Positions 17,036 through 28,023 are shown, counted from the stretch's first letter. The stretch: DNA of 64,000 bases from Chitinophaga filiformis (GCF_023100805.1 NZ_CP095855.1:744001-808000); one strand, 5' to 3'. Program-made: numbers and translations. The notes: generated from the letters alone by a model not told the origin.

Positions 17036-18295
17036 TTATTGCAGTTTCTCCAATGCTGATTTCAGCTGGGCGATCATAGCCGGGATCTCTTCTTTCTTAC
17101 AGGTACCTACGCTGAGACGATACCATGGAGAGTTTTTGGAAGAGCCGAAAGCATAGAATGGCACCAGGCCCAATTTAGCCTCGTTCAGAATGTAAGAGGT
17201 AACAGCTGCCTGGTCCTGCAGTACGGTACCATCGGCGGTCTTTTTACCGGCCAGGTCGATTTTCAGGGTCAGGTAGATAGCCGCCTGCGGTGCAATAGCC
17301 TCTACAGGATGACCGGCTTTCTTCAGGCTGTCAAAACCTTCATAGATCTTCTGCAGGCGTTCTTCCACTTCTGCCTTGAATTTCTTCAGGTAAACGTTCA
17401 CCTCGTCCTTGCGGCGCAGATAGCGGGCAGCCGCATGTTGTTCTGCCATCGGGCTCCAGGCGCCTACGTGAGAGAGGATGGATTTCATTTTACCGATTAC
17501 ATGAGCAGGTCCTAAAGCCCAGCCCACCCTTACACCGGTAGCCGCGAAAGCTTTACTCATACCGTCGATGAAAACGGTGTAGTCGCGCAGTTCAGGACGC
17601 AGGGTAACTGGTGTGTAATGGTGCGTCTGGCCAAAGGTCAGTACCCAGTACATCTGATCGAACAGGATGTATAAAGGTTTCTGATCAGCGCTGCGGCTCT
17701 TGTTCTCGGCAATTACCAGGTCGCAGATCTCTTCCAGCTGTTGCTTGCCGAAAGCGGTACCTGTTGGGTTCTGCGGAGAACACAACGCCAGGAGGGTGGC
17801 CCCCTTCAGCAGTGGTTTCAGTTCGGCAGCAGTTGGCATGAAGTCGTTCTCTGGCTTTGTTTCCAGCACTACGTGCTCTGCCTCCAGGAAGTGAGTATAA
17901 TGATTATTGTTCCAGGATGGAGTAGCATATACTACCTTTTCTCCCCTGTCAACAATTGTTCTGAAAGTTGCATAGATGATTGGACGACCGCCGCAGGAGA
18001 TCACGATTTCCTTGGCCGGATCGTAGGTCAGGTTCTCATGTTCAGCGATAAACTCGCTCACAGATTTCCTCAATTCGGGAATACCGTCAGCCGGTGGGTA
18101 ATTGGTAAACCCTTCCTTGTAAGCCGTTATGATCTCTTCCTCAAATTCAGCCGGAATTGGGAATACCTTGGGGTCAAAATCCCCAATGGTAAAATTGTAG
18201 ATCTTCTCGCCCTTGGCCTGCTTCTCCTTTATCTCACCGGCCAGTTTGATAATTTCAGACCCGATCAAGGTTTCGGCTAAATGAGACAGTTTCAT
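17036..18295 (-). CDS. PLP-dependent class I/II aminotransferase (aspartate-aminotransferase-like)
   Basis: A 419-residue fold-type I aminotransferase. The motifs visible are NFTIGDFDPKVFPIP near the N terminus, YPPADGIPELRKSVSEF, CSPQNPTGTAF (about residue 170), and the PLP-lysine region FIDGMSKAFAATGVRVGW (about 245-262), where the Lys of SKAF forms the internal aldimine. The conserved Arg for the substrate carboxylate would be in PWYRLSVG. The amino acid substrate is not certain from sequence; aspartate or a related acid is likely. It is monocistronic. Confidence 0.88.
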   Translation of the reverse strand: MKLSHLAETLIGSEIIKLAGEIKEKQAKGEKIYNFTIGDFDPKVFPIPAEFEEEIITAYKEGFTNYPPADGIPELRKSVSEFIAEHENLTYDPAKEIVISCGGRPIIYATFRTIVDRGEKVVYATPSWNNNHYTHFLEAEHVVLETKPENDFMPTAAELKPLLKGATLLALCSPQNPTGTAFGKQQLEEICDLVIAENKSRSADQKPLYILFDQMYWVLTFGQTHHYTPVTLRPELRDYTVFIDGMSKAFAATGVRVGWALGPAHVIGKMKSILSHVGAWSPMAEQHAAARYLRRKDEVNVYLKKFKAEVEERLQKIYEGFDSLKKAGHPVEAIAPQAAIYLTLKIDLAGKKTADGTVLQDQAAVTSYILNEAKLGLVPFYAFGSSKNSPWYRLSVGTCKKEEIPAMIAQLKSALEKLQ

Positions 18296-18338
18296 AACCC
18301 AAAAGAATTTTAGTTTTAAAAATATTTTTTTGCGCCCG

Positions 18339-18346
18339 CAAAGCTA
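18339..18346 (-). promoter_or_regulatory. -7 element of the aminotransferase gene
   Basis: On the minus strand this reads TAGCTTTG, an exact TAnnTTTG match 44 bases upstream of the ATG at 18295. I do not see a good -33 element at the usual distance. Confidence 0.45.
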
Positions 18347-18513
18347 AAGGATATGAACATCATTTAAAAGAAACAGTAAATTTTTTCACCACATCATAAT
18401 AAACATTCGTTTCATTAAATTAATTTCAATAAAAACACACATAATCATCACTTTGTCTAACATTGCATTTTACGGTAATATCTGTAAATAGCACGATACT
18501 TGACAATTCTTTC

Positions 18514-18521
18514 TATCTTTG
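18514..18521 (+). promoter_or_regulatory. -7 element of dnaN
   Basis: TATCTTTG matches TAnnTTTG. It lies about 126 bases before dnaN, implying a leader of roughly 120 bases. The AT-rich gap 18296-18646 otherwise holds no gene or DnaA-box cluster that I can see. Confidence 0.45.
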
Positions 18522-18646
18522 TCCGCTTTCTTAAAAAGCCTTATTTTTAGTGCGGTTAACAAACCCGGAATACGGCCAACAATATCAGAAACCTTTACAG
18601 TGGCCGGTTTTGATAAAAAAGCAAAAAGTAAATAACAATATATCAC

Positions 18647-19765
18647 ATGAAGTTTATCGTTTCTTCCTCTACTTTGTTAAAACAATTGCAGCAGATCAGC
18701 GGGGTGATTAACTCTAATACGGTGTTGCCTATATTGGAAGATTTCCTTTTCCTGATCGACAAGAACGAGCTGACCGTTGTGGCCACAGACCTTGAGACTG
18801 TCATGAAGGTAAAGCTGGAGGTTGAAGCCAAAGAAAATGGCCGTATCTGCATCCCCGCCAAGATTCTGATGGATTCACTCAAGAATCTGCCCGATCAGCC
18901 GCTGACTTTTCATATAGATCTTAATTCTTATGCTGTAGAGATCACCTCCGACAATGGTAAGTATAAGGTAATGGGTGAAAATCCTGAGAATTTCCCCAAA
19001 GAACCTACAGCAGATGATACCACCTCTTTCACGGTGACATCTACGGCACTGGTAACAGCGATCAACAAGACATTGTTTGCCGTAAGCAACGATGACCTGC
19101 GTCCCGCTATGACAGGTGTGTTCTTCGAACTGACGCCTACCAGCCTCACTTTCGTAGCTACAGACGCTCACCGTCTTGTAAAGTATGTAAGGACCGGCGT
19201 TGAATGCCCTAAAGCAGAAACATTCATTGTGCCTAAAAAACCGCTGAATCTGCTCAAGTCTGCATTGCCTGACAATGACAGCGAAATAAAGATCGCCTAC
19301 AGCCAAAACCATTTCTTTGTGACACACGATGGCGCCCAGATGATCTGCCGCCTCATTGACGCAAGGTTCCCCGACTATAAAGTGGTGATTCCAAAAGATA
19401 ATCCTTACCGCCTTACACTGGCGAAAAGCGATTTCCAGAACGCCCTGAAACGTGTAAGCGTATTCGCCAACAAAAGCACCAACCAGGTGGCCCTGAACAT
19501 CACCGGCAGCGAGCTCCAGCTTTCTGCACAGGACGTGGATTTCTCTTTTGAAGGTAATGAACGCATGAGCTGCCAGTATACCGGCGATGATATGCAAATT
19601 GCTTTCAATGCGAAGTTCCTCATAGAAATGCTGAACGCCGCCGAAGGCGATGAGATCACCATCGAACTGTCTACTCCGACTAAAGCTGGTATTCTGAAGC
19701 CTTCAGAAAAAGAGGAAAATGAAGACCTGCTGATGCTGGTAATGCCGCTTATGTTGAACAACTAG
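18647..19765 (+). CDS. dnaN: DNA polymerase III sliding clamp, beta subunit
   Basis: The 372-residue protein forms the ring-shaped dimer that tethers the replicative polymerase to DNA. It starts MKFIVSSSTLLKQLQQISGV and shows the family's three repeated clamp domains. Typical segments include PAMTGVFFELTPTSLTFVAT and DAHRLV in domain 2, and a C terminus ending LMLVMPLMLNN, which resembles the conserved beta C-terminal peptide. The gene stands alone here, without dnaA or recF beside it, as is common in Bacteroidota. Confidence 0.97.
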   Translation: MKFIVSSSTLLKQLQQISGVINSNTVLPILEDFLFLIDKNELTVVATDLETVMKVKLEVEAKENGRICIPAKILMDSLKNLPDQPLTFHIDLNSYAVEITSDNGKYKVMGENPENFPKEPTADDTTSFTVTSTALVTAINKTLFAVSNDDLRPAMTGVFFELTPTSLTFVATDAHRLVKYVRTGVECPKAETFIVPKKPLNLLKSALPDNDSEIKIAYSQNHFFVTHDGAQMICRLIDARFPDYKVVIPKDNPYRLTLAKSDFQNALKRVSVFANKSTNQVALNITGSELQLSAQDVDFSFEGNERMSCQYTGDDMQIAFNAKFLIEMLNAAEGDEITIELSTPTKAGILKPSEKEENEDLLMLVMPLMLNN

Positions 19766-19803
19766 TCAGTTTTACAACAACTAATAACTTATGTTTATTT
19801 GTA

Positions 19804-19835
19804 AAGCAATCTCTCACAAGGAGATTGCTTTTTTC
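19804..19835 (+). terminator. Rho-independent terminator of dnaN
   Basis: AAGCAATCTC (19804-19813) and GAGATTGCTT (19821-19830) form a 10-bp stem around a 7-base loop, followed by a T-run. Confidence 0.88.
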
Positions 19836-19965
19836 TTTATCCATGGCCACTTTCAAAAGAATTATTATTTAAAAAGTTCGTAAATTAATACCAGTAAAAC
19901 AGGACAGTAAGCGATTGATTTGCCCCAGTTTGATGACCACTATTTCACGATGAACTGATCAGCGC

Positions 19966-20802
19966 ATGATACGTCATGCTATAAATTTTAATTCCCGTAT
20001 GGAAGAATTTTTCAATAATATTCCTTCCTGGTATCGTACCGCATTTCTCGTAGGCGGACTGGTACTGCTATGGATGATAGAAGGAGCAATACCCCGGCTC
20101 TCATTAAATGTGAACCGTTACAGGCATGCAGGCACCAACCTGTTCTTTACCCTGACAACGGCTATCGTTAACCTTGGCTTCGCATTTGTCATTGTCATTG
20201 CATCAGAATGGACCGCAAAGGCACAATTCGGCCTCTTATACATCGTTACACTACCCGTATGGCTCCATTGCCTGCTGGCTATTATGATGATGGACCTGAT
20301 AGGCGCCTACCTGGTACATCTCATTCAGCATAAGATTGCCTGGATGTGGCATTTCCACAAGATTCACCACATCGATACGGCGGTCGATACGACTACCGCC
20401 CTGCGGCATCATCCGGTAGAATCCGTTTTCCGGGTGCTGGCCCTTCTCCTCGCCATCGTTTCTATGGGAGTGCCTATCTGGATGGTCATGTTATACCAGA
20501 CCATTTCGGCCTTTATGTCCCAGTTTAACCATGCCAATATCCGCTTGCCTAAATGGCTGGACACAGCCCTTAGCTGGGTCATTGTGTCGCCGGATATGCA
20601 TAAGGTGCACCATAGTCATTATCAGCCGGAAACGGACTCCAATTATGCAAATATCTTTTCGTTCTGGGATCGCCTGTTCGGCACATTTGTGGTGGTAAAT
20701 GATGTAACGCGGCTACGCTACGGGCTGGATGAATACCGGGAATCCCAGTATCAGCAGATAGGGACACTGTTGAAAGTACCCTGGGAAGAACGAAAGCAAT
20801 AG
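19966..20802 (+). CDS. Sterol desaturase / fatty acid hydroxylase family membrane protein
   Basis: An integral membrane di-iron oxygenase of 278 residues. About three or four hydrophobic segments precede the histidine clusters HLIQHKIAWMWHFHKIHH (about residue 113), RHHPVE and HKVHHSHY. These match the eight-histidine pattern of the family, which hydroxylates or desaturates lipid chains. The exact substrate is unknown. An in-frame ATG at 19999 (MEEFFNNIPS) is at least as likely a start as 19966. Confidence 0.88.
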   Translation: MIRHAINFNSRMEEFFNNIPSWYRTAFLVGGLVLLWMIEGAIPRLSLNVNRYRHAGTNLFFTLTTAIVNLGFAFVIVIASEWTAKAQFGLLYIVTLPVWLHCLLAIMMMDLIGAYLVHLIQHKIAWMWHFHKIHHIDTAVDTTTALRHHPVESVFRVLALLLAIVSMGVPIWMVMLYQTISAFMSQFNHANIRLPKWLDTALSWVIVSPDMHKVHHSHYQPETDSNYANIFSFWDRLFGTFVVVNDVTRLRYGLDEYRESQYQQIGTLLKVPWEERKQ

Positions 20803-20843
20803 ACAGGTTATGAACTTTTCATTTTCATTTTAATTCTACATAT

Positions 20844-21101
20844 ATGCAACAGCACACCACGTCCACCCCCACTAAGATTGCCTGCTTCGTTTCCATGTTT
20901 GCGGGCATATTTGCTGCAGTATTTTCTTTTGTGTCAAGGAATCATAATACTGCACTGGTATTTGGTATTGCAGCAATTGTAATAGGCGGACTTTCCGTAG
21001 TTAAAGCTCATAAGAACATTGATGACACACAGGTAGCTACAGCAGGTATCTTCATGGCGGTTGTAGCCTGCGCCGTAGCTTTGTGGAATATCTATCATTA
21101 G
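20844..21101 (+). CDS. Small membrane protein of unknown function
   Basis: An 85-residue protein with three hydrophobic segments (about residues 12-30, 38-53 and 66-83). It starts MQQHTTSTPTKIACFVSMFAG. No domain is recognised. It follows the desaturase gene after 41 bases and may be co-transcribed. Confidence 0.65.
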   Translation: MQQHTTSTPTKIACFVSMFAGIFAAVFSFVSRNHNTALVFGIAAIVIGGLSVVKAHKNIDDTQVATAGIFMAVVACAVALWNIYH

Positions 21102-21118
21102 TTAGTTCATGACAAACT

Positions 21119-21177
21119 ATAGTCTGCAATGCAGGCAGCAGGCAATATATCGCAATTGTCTGTTGCCTGCAGACTAT
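21119..21177. terminator. Compound hairpin between convergent genes
   Basis: ATAGTCTGCA (21119-21128) mirrors TGCAGACTAT (21168-21177), and GCAGGCAA (21138-21145) mirrors TTGCCTGC (21163-21170). The arms share bases, so two alternative stems are possible. It lies between the 3' ends of 20844 (+) and 21187 (-) and may terminate both. There is no T-run. Confidence 0.4.
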
Positions 21178-21186
21178 GGATGCGAA

Positions 21187-21687
21187 CTATCTCTTATTAC
21201 TTTTGACCTTTTTGTATTCTTCGAGGTATCCCTCTGCAGCTTTGATGGGAAACAATACTAACGAAGTGTCCGTTAGTGACCTGATAAGCGTAGTATCTAT
21301 GACGGCGGCAGAATCTTTTTGCTGCGAGCCTTCTGCATGGCTCCATAAAAACAGCGTATCATGCGACACACTCCACTTGTCATATACCATTGAGTATGTA
21401 TTGACTGAAGTAATAGCGCCTTTTTTCTTCAGCAGAAACCCCTGTGTAGCCTTGTCAACTCCCGGCACAGGCTGCAGCCACTTGCCCAGCAACTGGTCTT
21501 CAGTATAAGATATCGTGTCCACCTTCACCAGCGTTACTGAATCAGTGATCGTTTCAGGGGTCACTGTATCTTTCACATCAATCAGGCTGCTGTCTTCCGG
21601 TATATCTGTTTTTGAAGACGGAGATGGCTGTTGACATGCTGCGGTAATAACAGTACAGATCACTGACAGGACCAGGCATTTTTTCAT
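21187..21687 (-). CDS. Predicted lipoprotein with a lipocalin-like core
   Basis: The 166-residue product starts MKKCLVLSVICTVITAACQQ, with a lipobox ending at Cys18. After a Ser/Thr/Asp-rich linker comes a short domain (LLGKWLQPVPG, GFLLKKKGAITSVNTYSMVY, WSVSHDTLFLW) that resembles small lipocalin-like beta-barrels common in Bacteroidota. The assignment is from pattern only, and the ligand is unknown. A TATCTTTG on the minus strand (21693-21700) lies only 5 bases before the ATG. Confidence 0.7.
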   Translation of the reverse strand: MKKCLVLSVICTVITAACQQPSPSSKTDIPEDSSLIDVKDTVTPETITDSVTLVKVDTISYTEDQLLGKWLQPVPGVDKATQGFLLKKKGAITSVNTYSMVYDKWSVSHDTLFLWSHAEGSQQKDSAAVIDTTLIRSLTDTSLVLFPIKAAEGYLEEYKKVKSNKR

Positions 21688-21733
21688 AGTTCCAAAGATA
21701 GTAATACTAGTTTAACAAATTTAACTACCTTTA

Positions 21734-21835
21734 AGCTCACTTTAGGGGTGTTTCCCGGTTGTAAAGACTTCCGGGAAGCTGAGATGAAACCCTCAGTACC
21801 TGACGCAGCTCATACTGCCGTAGGGAAAAGTAGCT
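21734..21835 (+). promoter_or_regulatory. TPP riboswitch (THI element)
   Basis: The conserved TPP aptamer signatures appear in order: GGGGTG (21745-21750), CTGAGATGAAACCC (21779-21792), TACCTGA (21797-21803) and the closing CCGTAGGGAAAAGTAGC. The ends AGCT.CACTTT and AAAGTAGCT can form stem P1. It lies about 60 bases before thiS and would shut off the thiamin operon when thiamin pyrophosphate is bound. Confidence 0.95.
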
Positions 21836-21893
21836 GAACTCTCCTTCATCTTTCCATCCTTAAAGTTTATTGTTCACTTAATTCCTTGCAAAC

Positions 21894-22097
21894 ATGGAAG
21901 TGCTTGTAAACAATAAACTTTATGCGGTGCAGCCAGGAACAACTGTTGCTGCCCTCTTACAGTTTATTCAACTTTCTTCAGAAAAAGGCGTTGCTATCGC
22001 CGTCAACAGCCAGGTTATTCCGAAAACCTCCTGGCCTGAGCAAATCTTACAAACAGCAGATAAGGTCACCATCATTCGCGCTACACAGGGCGGATAA
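21894..22097 (+). CDS. thiS: Sulfur carrier protein ThiS
   Basis: A 67-residue ubiquitin-like protein that carries sulfur as a C-terminal thiocarboxylate for thiazole synthesis. It ends in the required Gly-Gly (TIIRATQGG). Other family features are VNNKLYAV at the N terminus and GVAIAVNSQVIPKTSW. It is the first gene after the TPP riboswitch. The thiC gene follows after 118 bases; that gap can fold into a bulged hairpin (about 22125-22171). Confidence 0.95.
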   Translation: MEVLVNNKLYAVQPGTTVAALLQFIQLSSEKGVAIAVNSQVIPKTSWPEQILQTADKVTIIRATQGG

Positions 22098-22200
22098 GGG
22101 CTCATTTACCAGCATGCTATAACATTGATACGCGCACAGCCGTGAGGCCGTGTTATGCCTCCGTGTGCCGTCTTCTCAATTCATAAATCCTAATTCATAA

Positions 22201-24042
<1,842 letters not shown>

Positions 24043-24052
24043 TACTCATCTC

Positions 24053-24667
24053 ATGATACAGATCATCACACACAGTACATTTCTGCCGGAAGAAACCAGC
24101 TACTGGCAACAACTGATCGCTGAAGGCGCAGACAGTATTCTTGTACGTAAACCGGGATGGCCGGAAACGGACTATGAGCAACTGTTACAGGATGCTGATC
24201 CTTCCTGTTACCCTAAGCTGATGATAGCCGGGCATCCTGCGCTTTGTGAAAAATATGGTCTGCAGGGCGTACACTTCAGTGAAGCCGGCAGAGGCCTCGT
24301 AAGCGGCGACCAGATCATCGGCTACAGGGAGAACGGATGGCGGCTCAGTACCAGCATACATGCGGCTGAGACATTGCAAATAGCCAGCGACAACTGGGAC
24401 CAGCTCTTACTCGCGCCCGTGTTTCACAGCATCTCCAAACCAGGGTATGCCGGTACATTTGAAGAAAGCTTCCGTCTTTCGAAAGACGGTTATAACGGGC
24501 AGGTACTGGCCCTGGGAGGGATCGATCATACCACAGCAGCAAAGGCCCGCAACATGCAGTTTGACGGGATTGCCCTACTGGGCGCCATCTGGCAGGAACC
24601 CGCTGCAGCTATCAGCAATTTCCGCCGCATCAGGGATATATGGAGAACGGACGCCCTTATGTCATGA
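24053..24667 (+). CDS. Thiamine phosphate synthase-like protein (TenI/ThiE paralogue)
   Basis: A 204-residue TIM-barrel protein of the ThiE/TenI family. It has LQGVHFSEAGRG, LLLAPVFHSISKPGY and VLALGGIDHTTAAKARNMQF, matching the phosphate-binding pattern. A fuller ThiE is encoded three positions later, so this copy is more likely a TenI-type thiazole tautomerase. TenI aromatises the thiazole made by ThiG, but that specific role is inference. It overlaps thiD by 28 bases in another frame. Confidence 0.85.
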   Translation: MIQIITHSTFLPEETSYWQQLIAEGADSILVRKPGWPETDYEQLLQDADPSCYPKLMIAGHPALCEKYGLQGVHFSEAGRGLVSGDQIIGYRENGWRLSTSIHAAETLQIASDNWDQLLLAPVFHSISKPGYAGTFEESFRLSKDGYNGQVLALGGIDHTTAAKARNMQFDGIALLGAIWQEPAAAISNFRRIRDIWRTDALMS

Positions 24668-25395
24668 GCCTGGCCGGCCTGGACCCTTCGGCGGGAGCCG
24701 GTCTGCTGGCAGATATAAAAACGTTTGAAGCACTTGGCGTCTATGGTCTCGGCGTTTGTACTGCCCTTACCGTACAGACAGATACACGCTTTGTTTCTGT
24801 AGAATGGTTGCCTGCAAGCCAGATCATTGCCCAGGCAAGGCCCTTGCTGGAAACATTTCCGGTGCAGTACTGCAAGATCGGGATCGTGCAGGACGCAACA
24901 TCCATGCTGGAGGTGATCCAATCTTTCAGGGGCATACAACCGGATATACGCTTCATACTGGACCCGGTGCTGAAAGCGAGTGCCGGCTACACGTTTCATG
25001 ATGCCACACAACTGGCCGTATGGAAACAGGTATTGCAACAGCTCTACCTGCTCACGCCCAATTACCAGGAAGCACTATTGCTGAGCGGAGAGGAGGATGG
25101 CCATGCTGCTGCAAGTACGCTGGCCACCTGCTGCGCCGTGCTGCTAAAGGGTGGGCACCGTCAGGAAAGGCCGGGTGTAGACAGTCTCTATATCGGAAAG
25201 ACCGATATCATTGACATTCCTGCAGGTACTGACGCCGTCTTTCCAAAACATGGTTCCGGTTGTGTGCTCAGCGCTGCCATCACTGCTCAGCTGGCAACAG
25301 GCAGTTCATTGCCTGTCGCCTGTATCAGGGCTAAACTTTATACAGAGAAGTTCCTGGCCAGTCATTCATCACTTTTAGGTTATCACATCACATGA
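24640..25395 (+). CDS. thiD: Hydroxymethylpyrimidine (phosphate) kinase ThiD
   Basis: This enzyme phosphorylates HMP and HMP-phosphate to HMP-diphosphate. The 251-residue ribokinase-fold protein shows SLAGLDPSAGAGLLADIKTF near the N terminus, LTVQTDT, LDPVLKASAGY and the C-terminal anion-hole motif GSGCVLSAAI with its catalytic Cys. It is slightly shorter than the roughly 265 residues usual for the family. It overlaps the gene before by 28 bases and thiE by 4 bases (ATGA), so translation is probably coupled. Confidence 0.93.
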   Translation: MENGRPYVMSLAGLDPSAGAGLLADIKTFEALGVYGLGVCTALTVQTDTRFVSVEWLPASQIIAQARPLLETFPVQYCKIGIVQDATSMLEVIQSFRGIQPDIRFILDPVLKASAGYTFHDATQLAVWKQVLQQLYLLTPNYQEALLLSGEEDGHAAASTLATCCAVLLKGGHRQERPGVDSLYIGKTDIIDIPAGTDAVFPKHGSGCVLSAAITAQLATGSSLPVACIRAKLYTEKFLASHSSLLGYHIT

Positions 25396-26006
25396 TCAGC
25401 TCATTGCATTATATATCACAACAAACCGCAACCGCCTCCCACCTGGACAATATCCTGGCTGCCTGCGAGGCTGGTTGCAGATGGATACAGCTTCGTATCA
25501 AGAACGAACCTGAAGACAAGATCCTCGCCAGCGCACTGTCAGCAAAGGCCATCTGTTCACGGTACAATGCTACCCTGATCATCAACGACTATCCGCATAT
25601 TGCCAGGATAGTGGGCGCCCATGGCGTTCATGTCGGCAAGCAGGATATGACAGTGAGCGGCGCACGGGCTGCTACCGGCGATGAGTTCATCATCGGTGGC
25701 ACCGCCAATACCCTGGAGGATATTCTCATGCATGTAAAAGACGGCGCCAATTATGTAGGTCTCGGACCTTACCGCTTTACCACTACCAAAGAGAAGCTCA
25801 GCCCCATTCTTGGCCTGGAAGGCATTGCCGGCATCATGGAGACGCTCAGGAATATGGGTATTCATATTCCGGTTATCGCCATTGGCGGCATACAGGCTGA
25901 AGATGTACCGGCACTGATGCAGACGGGTATTCATGGTATTGCTGTAAGCGGTCTGATTACGCACGCAGAAAACAAATTTCAAACTGTATCATCTCTTACA
26001 CTATGA
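25392..26006 (+). CDS. thiE: Thiamine-phosphate synthase ThiE
   Basis: This enzyme joins HMP-diphosphate and thiazole phosphate to make thiamin phosphate. The 204-residue TIM barrel has [51 protein letters not shown] and [12 protein letters not shown], all key ThiE segments. It overlaps thiD and thiG by 4 bases each. Confidence 0.94.
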   Translation: MISSLHYISQQTATASHLDNILAACEAGCRWIQLRIKNEPEDKILASALSAKAICSRYNATLIINDYPHIARIVGAHGVHVGKQDMTVSGARAATGDEFIIGGTANTLEDILMHVKDGANYVGLGPYRFTTTKEKLSPILGLEGIAGIMETLRNMGIHIPVIAIGGIQAEDVPALMQTGIHGIAVSGLITHAENKFQTVSSLTL

Positions 26007-26776
26007 CACCACTCGTAATAGCCGGGCATTCCTTTTCATCCCGCCTGTTTACCGGCACAGGCAAGTTTGCCTCACTGTCCGTCATGGAAGAAGCCCTGCT
26101 GGCTTCAGGTTCAGAACTGGTAACGGTGGCCCTGAAAAGGGTGGACGTTCACAACGAATCGGACGATATGCTGCAGCATGTACATCATCCGCAGCTAAAA
26201 TTGCTTCCTAACACCTCCGGTGTAAGAACCGCCAGAGAAGCCATCTATGCGGCGCAACTGGCCAGGGAAGCACTTGAAACGAACTGGCTCAAACTGGAAA
26301 TACATCCTGATCCGCGCTACCTGCTGCCAGATCCGGTAGAGACATTGAAAGCGGCAGAAGAACTGGTAAAACTCGGTTTCATTGTATTGCCTTACGTACA
26401 TGCAGACCCCGTATTGTGTAAGCGCCTGGAGGAAGCAGGTACCGCAGCGGTGATGCCACTCGGCGCGCCGATAGGCAGTAATAAGGGACTGCGGACCATA
26501 GATTTCCTGGAAATCATCATCGAGCAGAGTAATGTGCCTGTAGTGGTGGACGCAGGTATTGGCAGTCCTTCGGATGCGGCGAAAGCCATGGAAATAGGGG
26601 CAGACGCCGTATTGGTGAATACGGCCATCGCCGTTGCCAAAGACCCGGTAATGATGGCGCAGGCATTCAAACAGGCCGTAATAGCCGGCAGACAGGCATA
26701 TGAAGCAGGCCTGCCTTCCGTACAGCGGCAGGCAGTGGCATCCAGTCCGCTGATAGGCTTTCTTGATGAAGTTTAA
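26003..26776 (+). CDS. thiG: Thiazole synthase ThiG
   Basis: This enzyme builds the thiazole phosphate ring from deoxyxylulose phosphate, dehydroglycine and ThiS thiocarboxylate. The 257-residue protein shows [22 protein letters not shown] (Schiff-base Lys region), [27 protein letters not shown] and [20 protein letters not shown], diagnostic of ThiG. Confidence 0.97.
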   Translation: MTPLVIAGHSFSSRLFTGTGKFASLSVMEEALLASGSELVTVALKRVDVHNESDDMLQHVHHPQLKLLPNTSGVRTAREAIYAAQLAREALETNWLKLEIHPDPRYLLPDPVETLKAAEELVKLGFIVLPYVHADPVLCKRLEEAGTAAVMPLGAPIGSNKGLRTIDFLEIIIEQSNVPVVVDAGIGSPSDAAKAMEIGADAVLVNTAIAVAKDPVMMAQAFKQAVIAGRQAYEAGLPSVQRQAVASSPLIGFLDEV

Positions 26777-26787
26777 ACAAGCACACC

Positions 26788-27897
26788 ATGTCAGGTTTTA
26801 AGAACATTTTCGATCAATATAACTGGGATGAGGTCAAGGCAGACATTTATGCCAAGACCCCGCGCGATGTAGAAGCTGCGCTCAACCGCAGCAGGCGCAG
26901 CCTGGAAGATTTCAAGGCACTCATCTCACCCGCGGCGGCGCCGTACCTGGAACAGATGGCCCAAATGAGCCGCACGCTTACACAACAGCGTTTTGGCAAT
27001 ACCATGCAGTTGTACATACCCCTGTACCTCAGCAACGAATGCCAGAATATCTGTACCTATTGTGGCTTCAGCCTGGATAATAAGATTGCACGGAAAACGC
27101 TCAACAAAGAGGAGATACTCCGGGAGGTGGCCGTTATCAAGGCAATGGGCTATGAACATGTGCTGCTGGTTACGGGCGAGGCCAATCAGACAGTAGGCCT
27201 CGATTATTTCCAGGAAGCACTGAAAGTGATCCGCCCTCATTTTGCCAACATCTCGATGGAAGTACAGCCAATGGACGAAGCTGACTATGCACAGCTGATA
27301 CCCTACGGCCTGCACGCGGTATTGGTCTACCAGGAAACCTATCACCAGGCAGATTATAAAATGCATCATCCCAAAGGACGTAAATCGAATTTTGAGTACC
27401 GTCTGGACACTCCGGACAGGTTGGGCAGGGCAGGTATACATAAAATAGGATTGGGCGTGTTAATCGGCCTGGAAGACTGGCGTACGGATAGCTTTTTTAC
27501 CGCCCTGCACCTGCAGTACCTGGAAAGGACCTATTGGCAGACCAAATACAGTATATCTTTCCCCCGTCTGCGTCCGTGTTCGGGTGGCCTGCCGCCAAAA
27601 GTGGAGATGAACGACCGCGAACTGGTACAGCTTATTTGCGCCTACCGCCTGCTGGACCAGGAAATAGAATTAAGCCTTTCTACAAGAGAAACGCCCCGCT
27701 TCCGGGATAATGTGATCAAACTGGGCATTACCGCGCTTAGTGCAGGCTCAAAGACGAATCCGGGCGGATATGCAACAGATCTGTCATCGCTGGAACAGTT
27801 CGAGATCTCGGACGACCGTAGTCCGGTGAGTATCAGTGGCATGTTGCGGGCTCAGGGCTATGAGCCTGTATGGAAGGATTGGGATGCGGGATATTGA
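26788..27897 (+). CDS. thiH: 2-iminoacetate (dehydroglycine) synthase ThiH
   Basis: This radical-SAM tyrosine lyase supplies dehydroglycine to ThiG. The 369-residue protein has the cluster motif CQNICTYCGF (CxxxCxxC; about residues 84-93), LLVTGEANQTVGLDYF and the C-terminal FRDNVIKLGITALSAGSKTN typical of ThiH. Use of ThiH rather than glycine oxidase fits anaerobic-type thiazole synthesis. It is the last gene of the operon; no thiF follows. Confidence 0.96.
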   Translation: MSGFKNIFDQYNWDEVKADIYAKTPRDVEAALNRSRRSLEDFKALISPAAAPYLEQMAQMSRTLTQQRFGNTMQLYIPLYLSNECQNICTYCGFSLDNKIARKTLNKEEILREVAVIKAMGYEHVLLVTGEANQTVGLDYFQEALKVIRPHFANISMEVQPMDEADYAQLIPYGLHAVLVYQETYHQADYKMHHPKGRKSNFEYRLDTPDRLGRAGIHKIGLGVLIGLEDWRTDSFFTALHLQYLERTYWQTKYSISFPRLRPCSGGLPPKVEMNDRELVQLICAYRLLDQEIELSLSTRETPRFRDNVIKLGITALSAGSKTNPGGYATDLSSLEQFEISDDRSPVSISGMLRAQGYEPVWKDWDAGY

Positions 27898-27921
27898 TAA
27901 AGAGCGGAATCTTACAAAAGA

Positions 27922-27946
27922 ACAGCCCCGCATCCTACGGGGCTGT
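27922..27946. terminator. Terminator hairpin after the thi operon
   Basis: ACAGCCCCG (27922-27930) and CGGGGCTGT (27938-27946) form a 9-bp GC-rich stem with a 7-base loop. The downstream side is AAATTT rather than a long T-run, so termination strength is uncertain. Confidence 0.65.
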
Positions 27947-27977
27947 AAATTTACCTAAATCCATTACTGAAAATGTT

Positions 27978-28023
27978 ACTTATCGAGATAAGTAGCCGCT
28001 TAATCTTACATTTCAAATGTAAG
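27978..28023. repeat. Two further short perfect hairpins
   Basis: ACTTATCGAGATAAGT (27978-27993) and CTTACATTTCAAATGTAAG (28005-28023) are each self-complementary. They follow the thi terminator hairpin within 80 bases, between two convergent genes. Confidence 0.55.

Noticed and set aside
18296..18646. Possible origin of replication beside dnaN
   Set aside because: The stretch is AT-rich, but I see no cluster of DnaA boxes, and dnaA, recF and gyrB are absent nearby.
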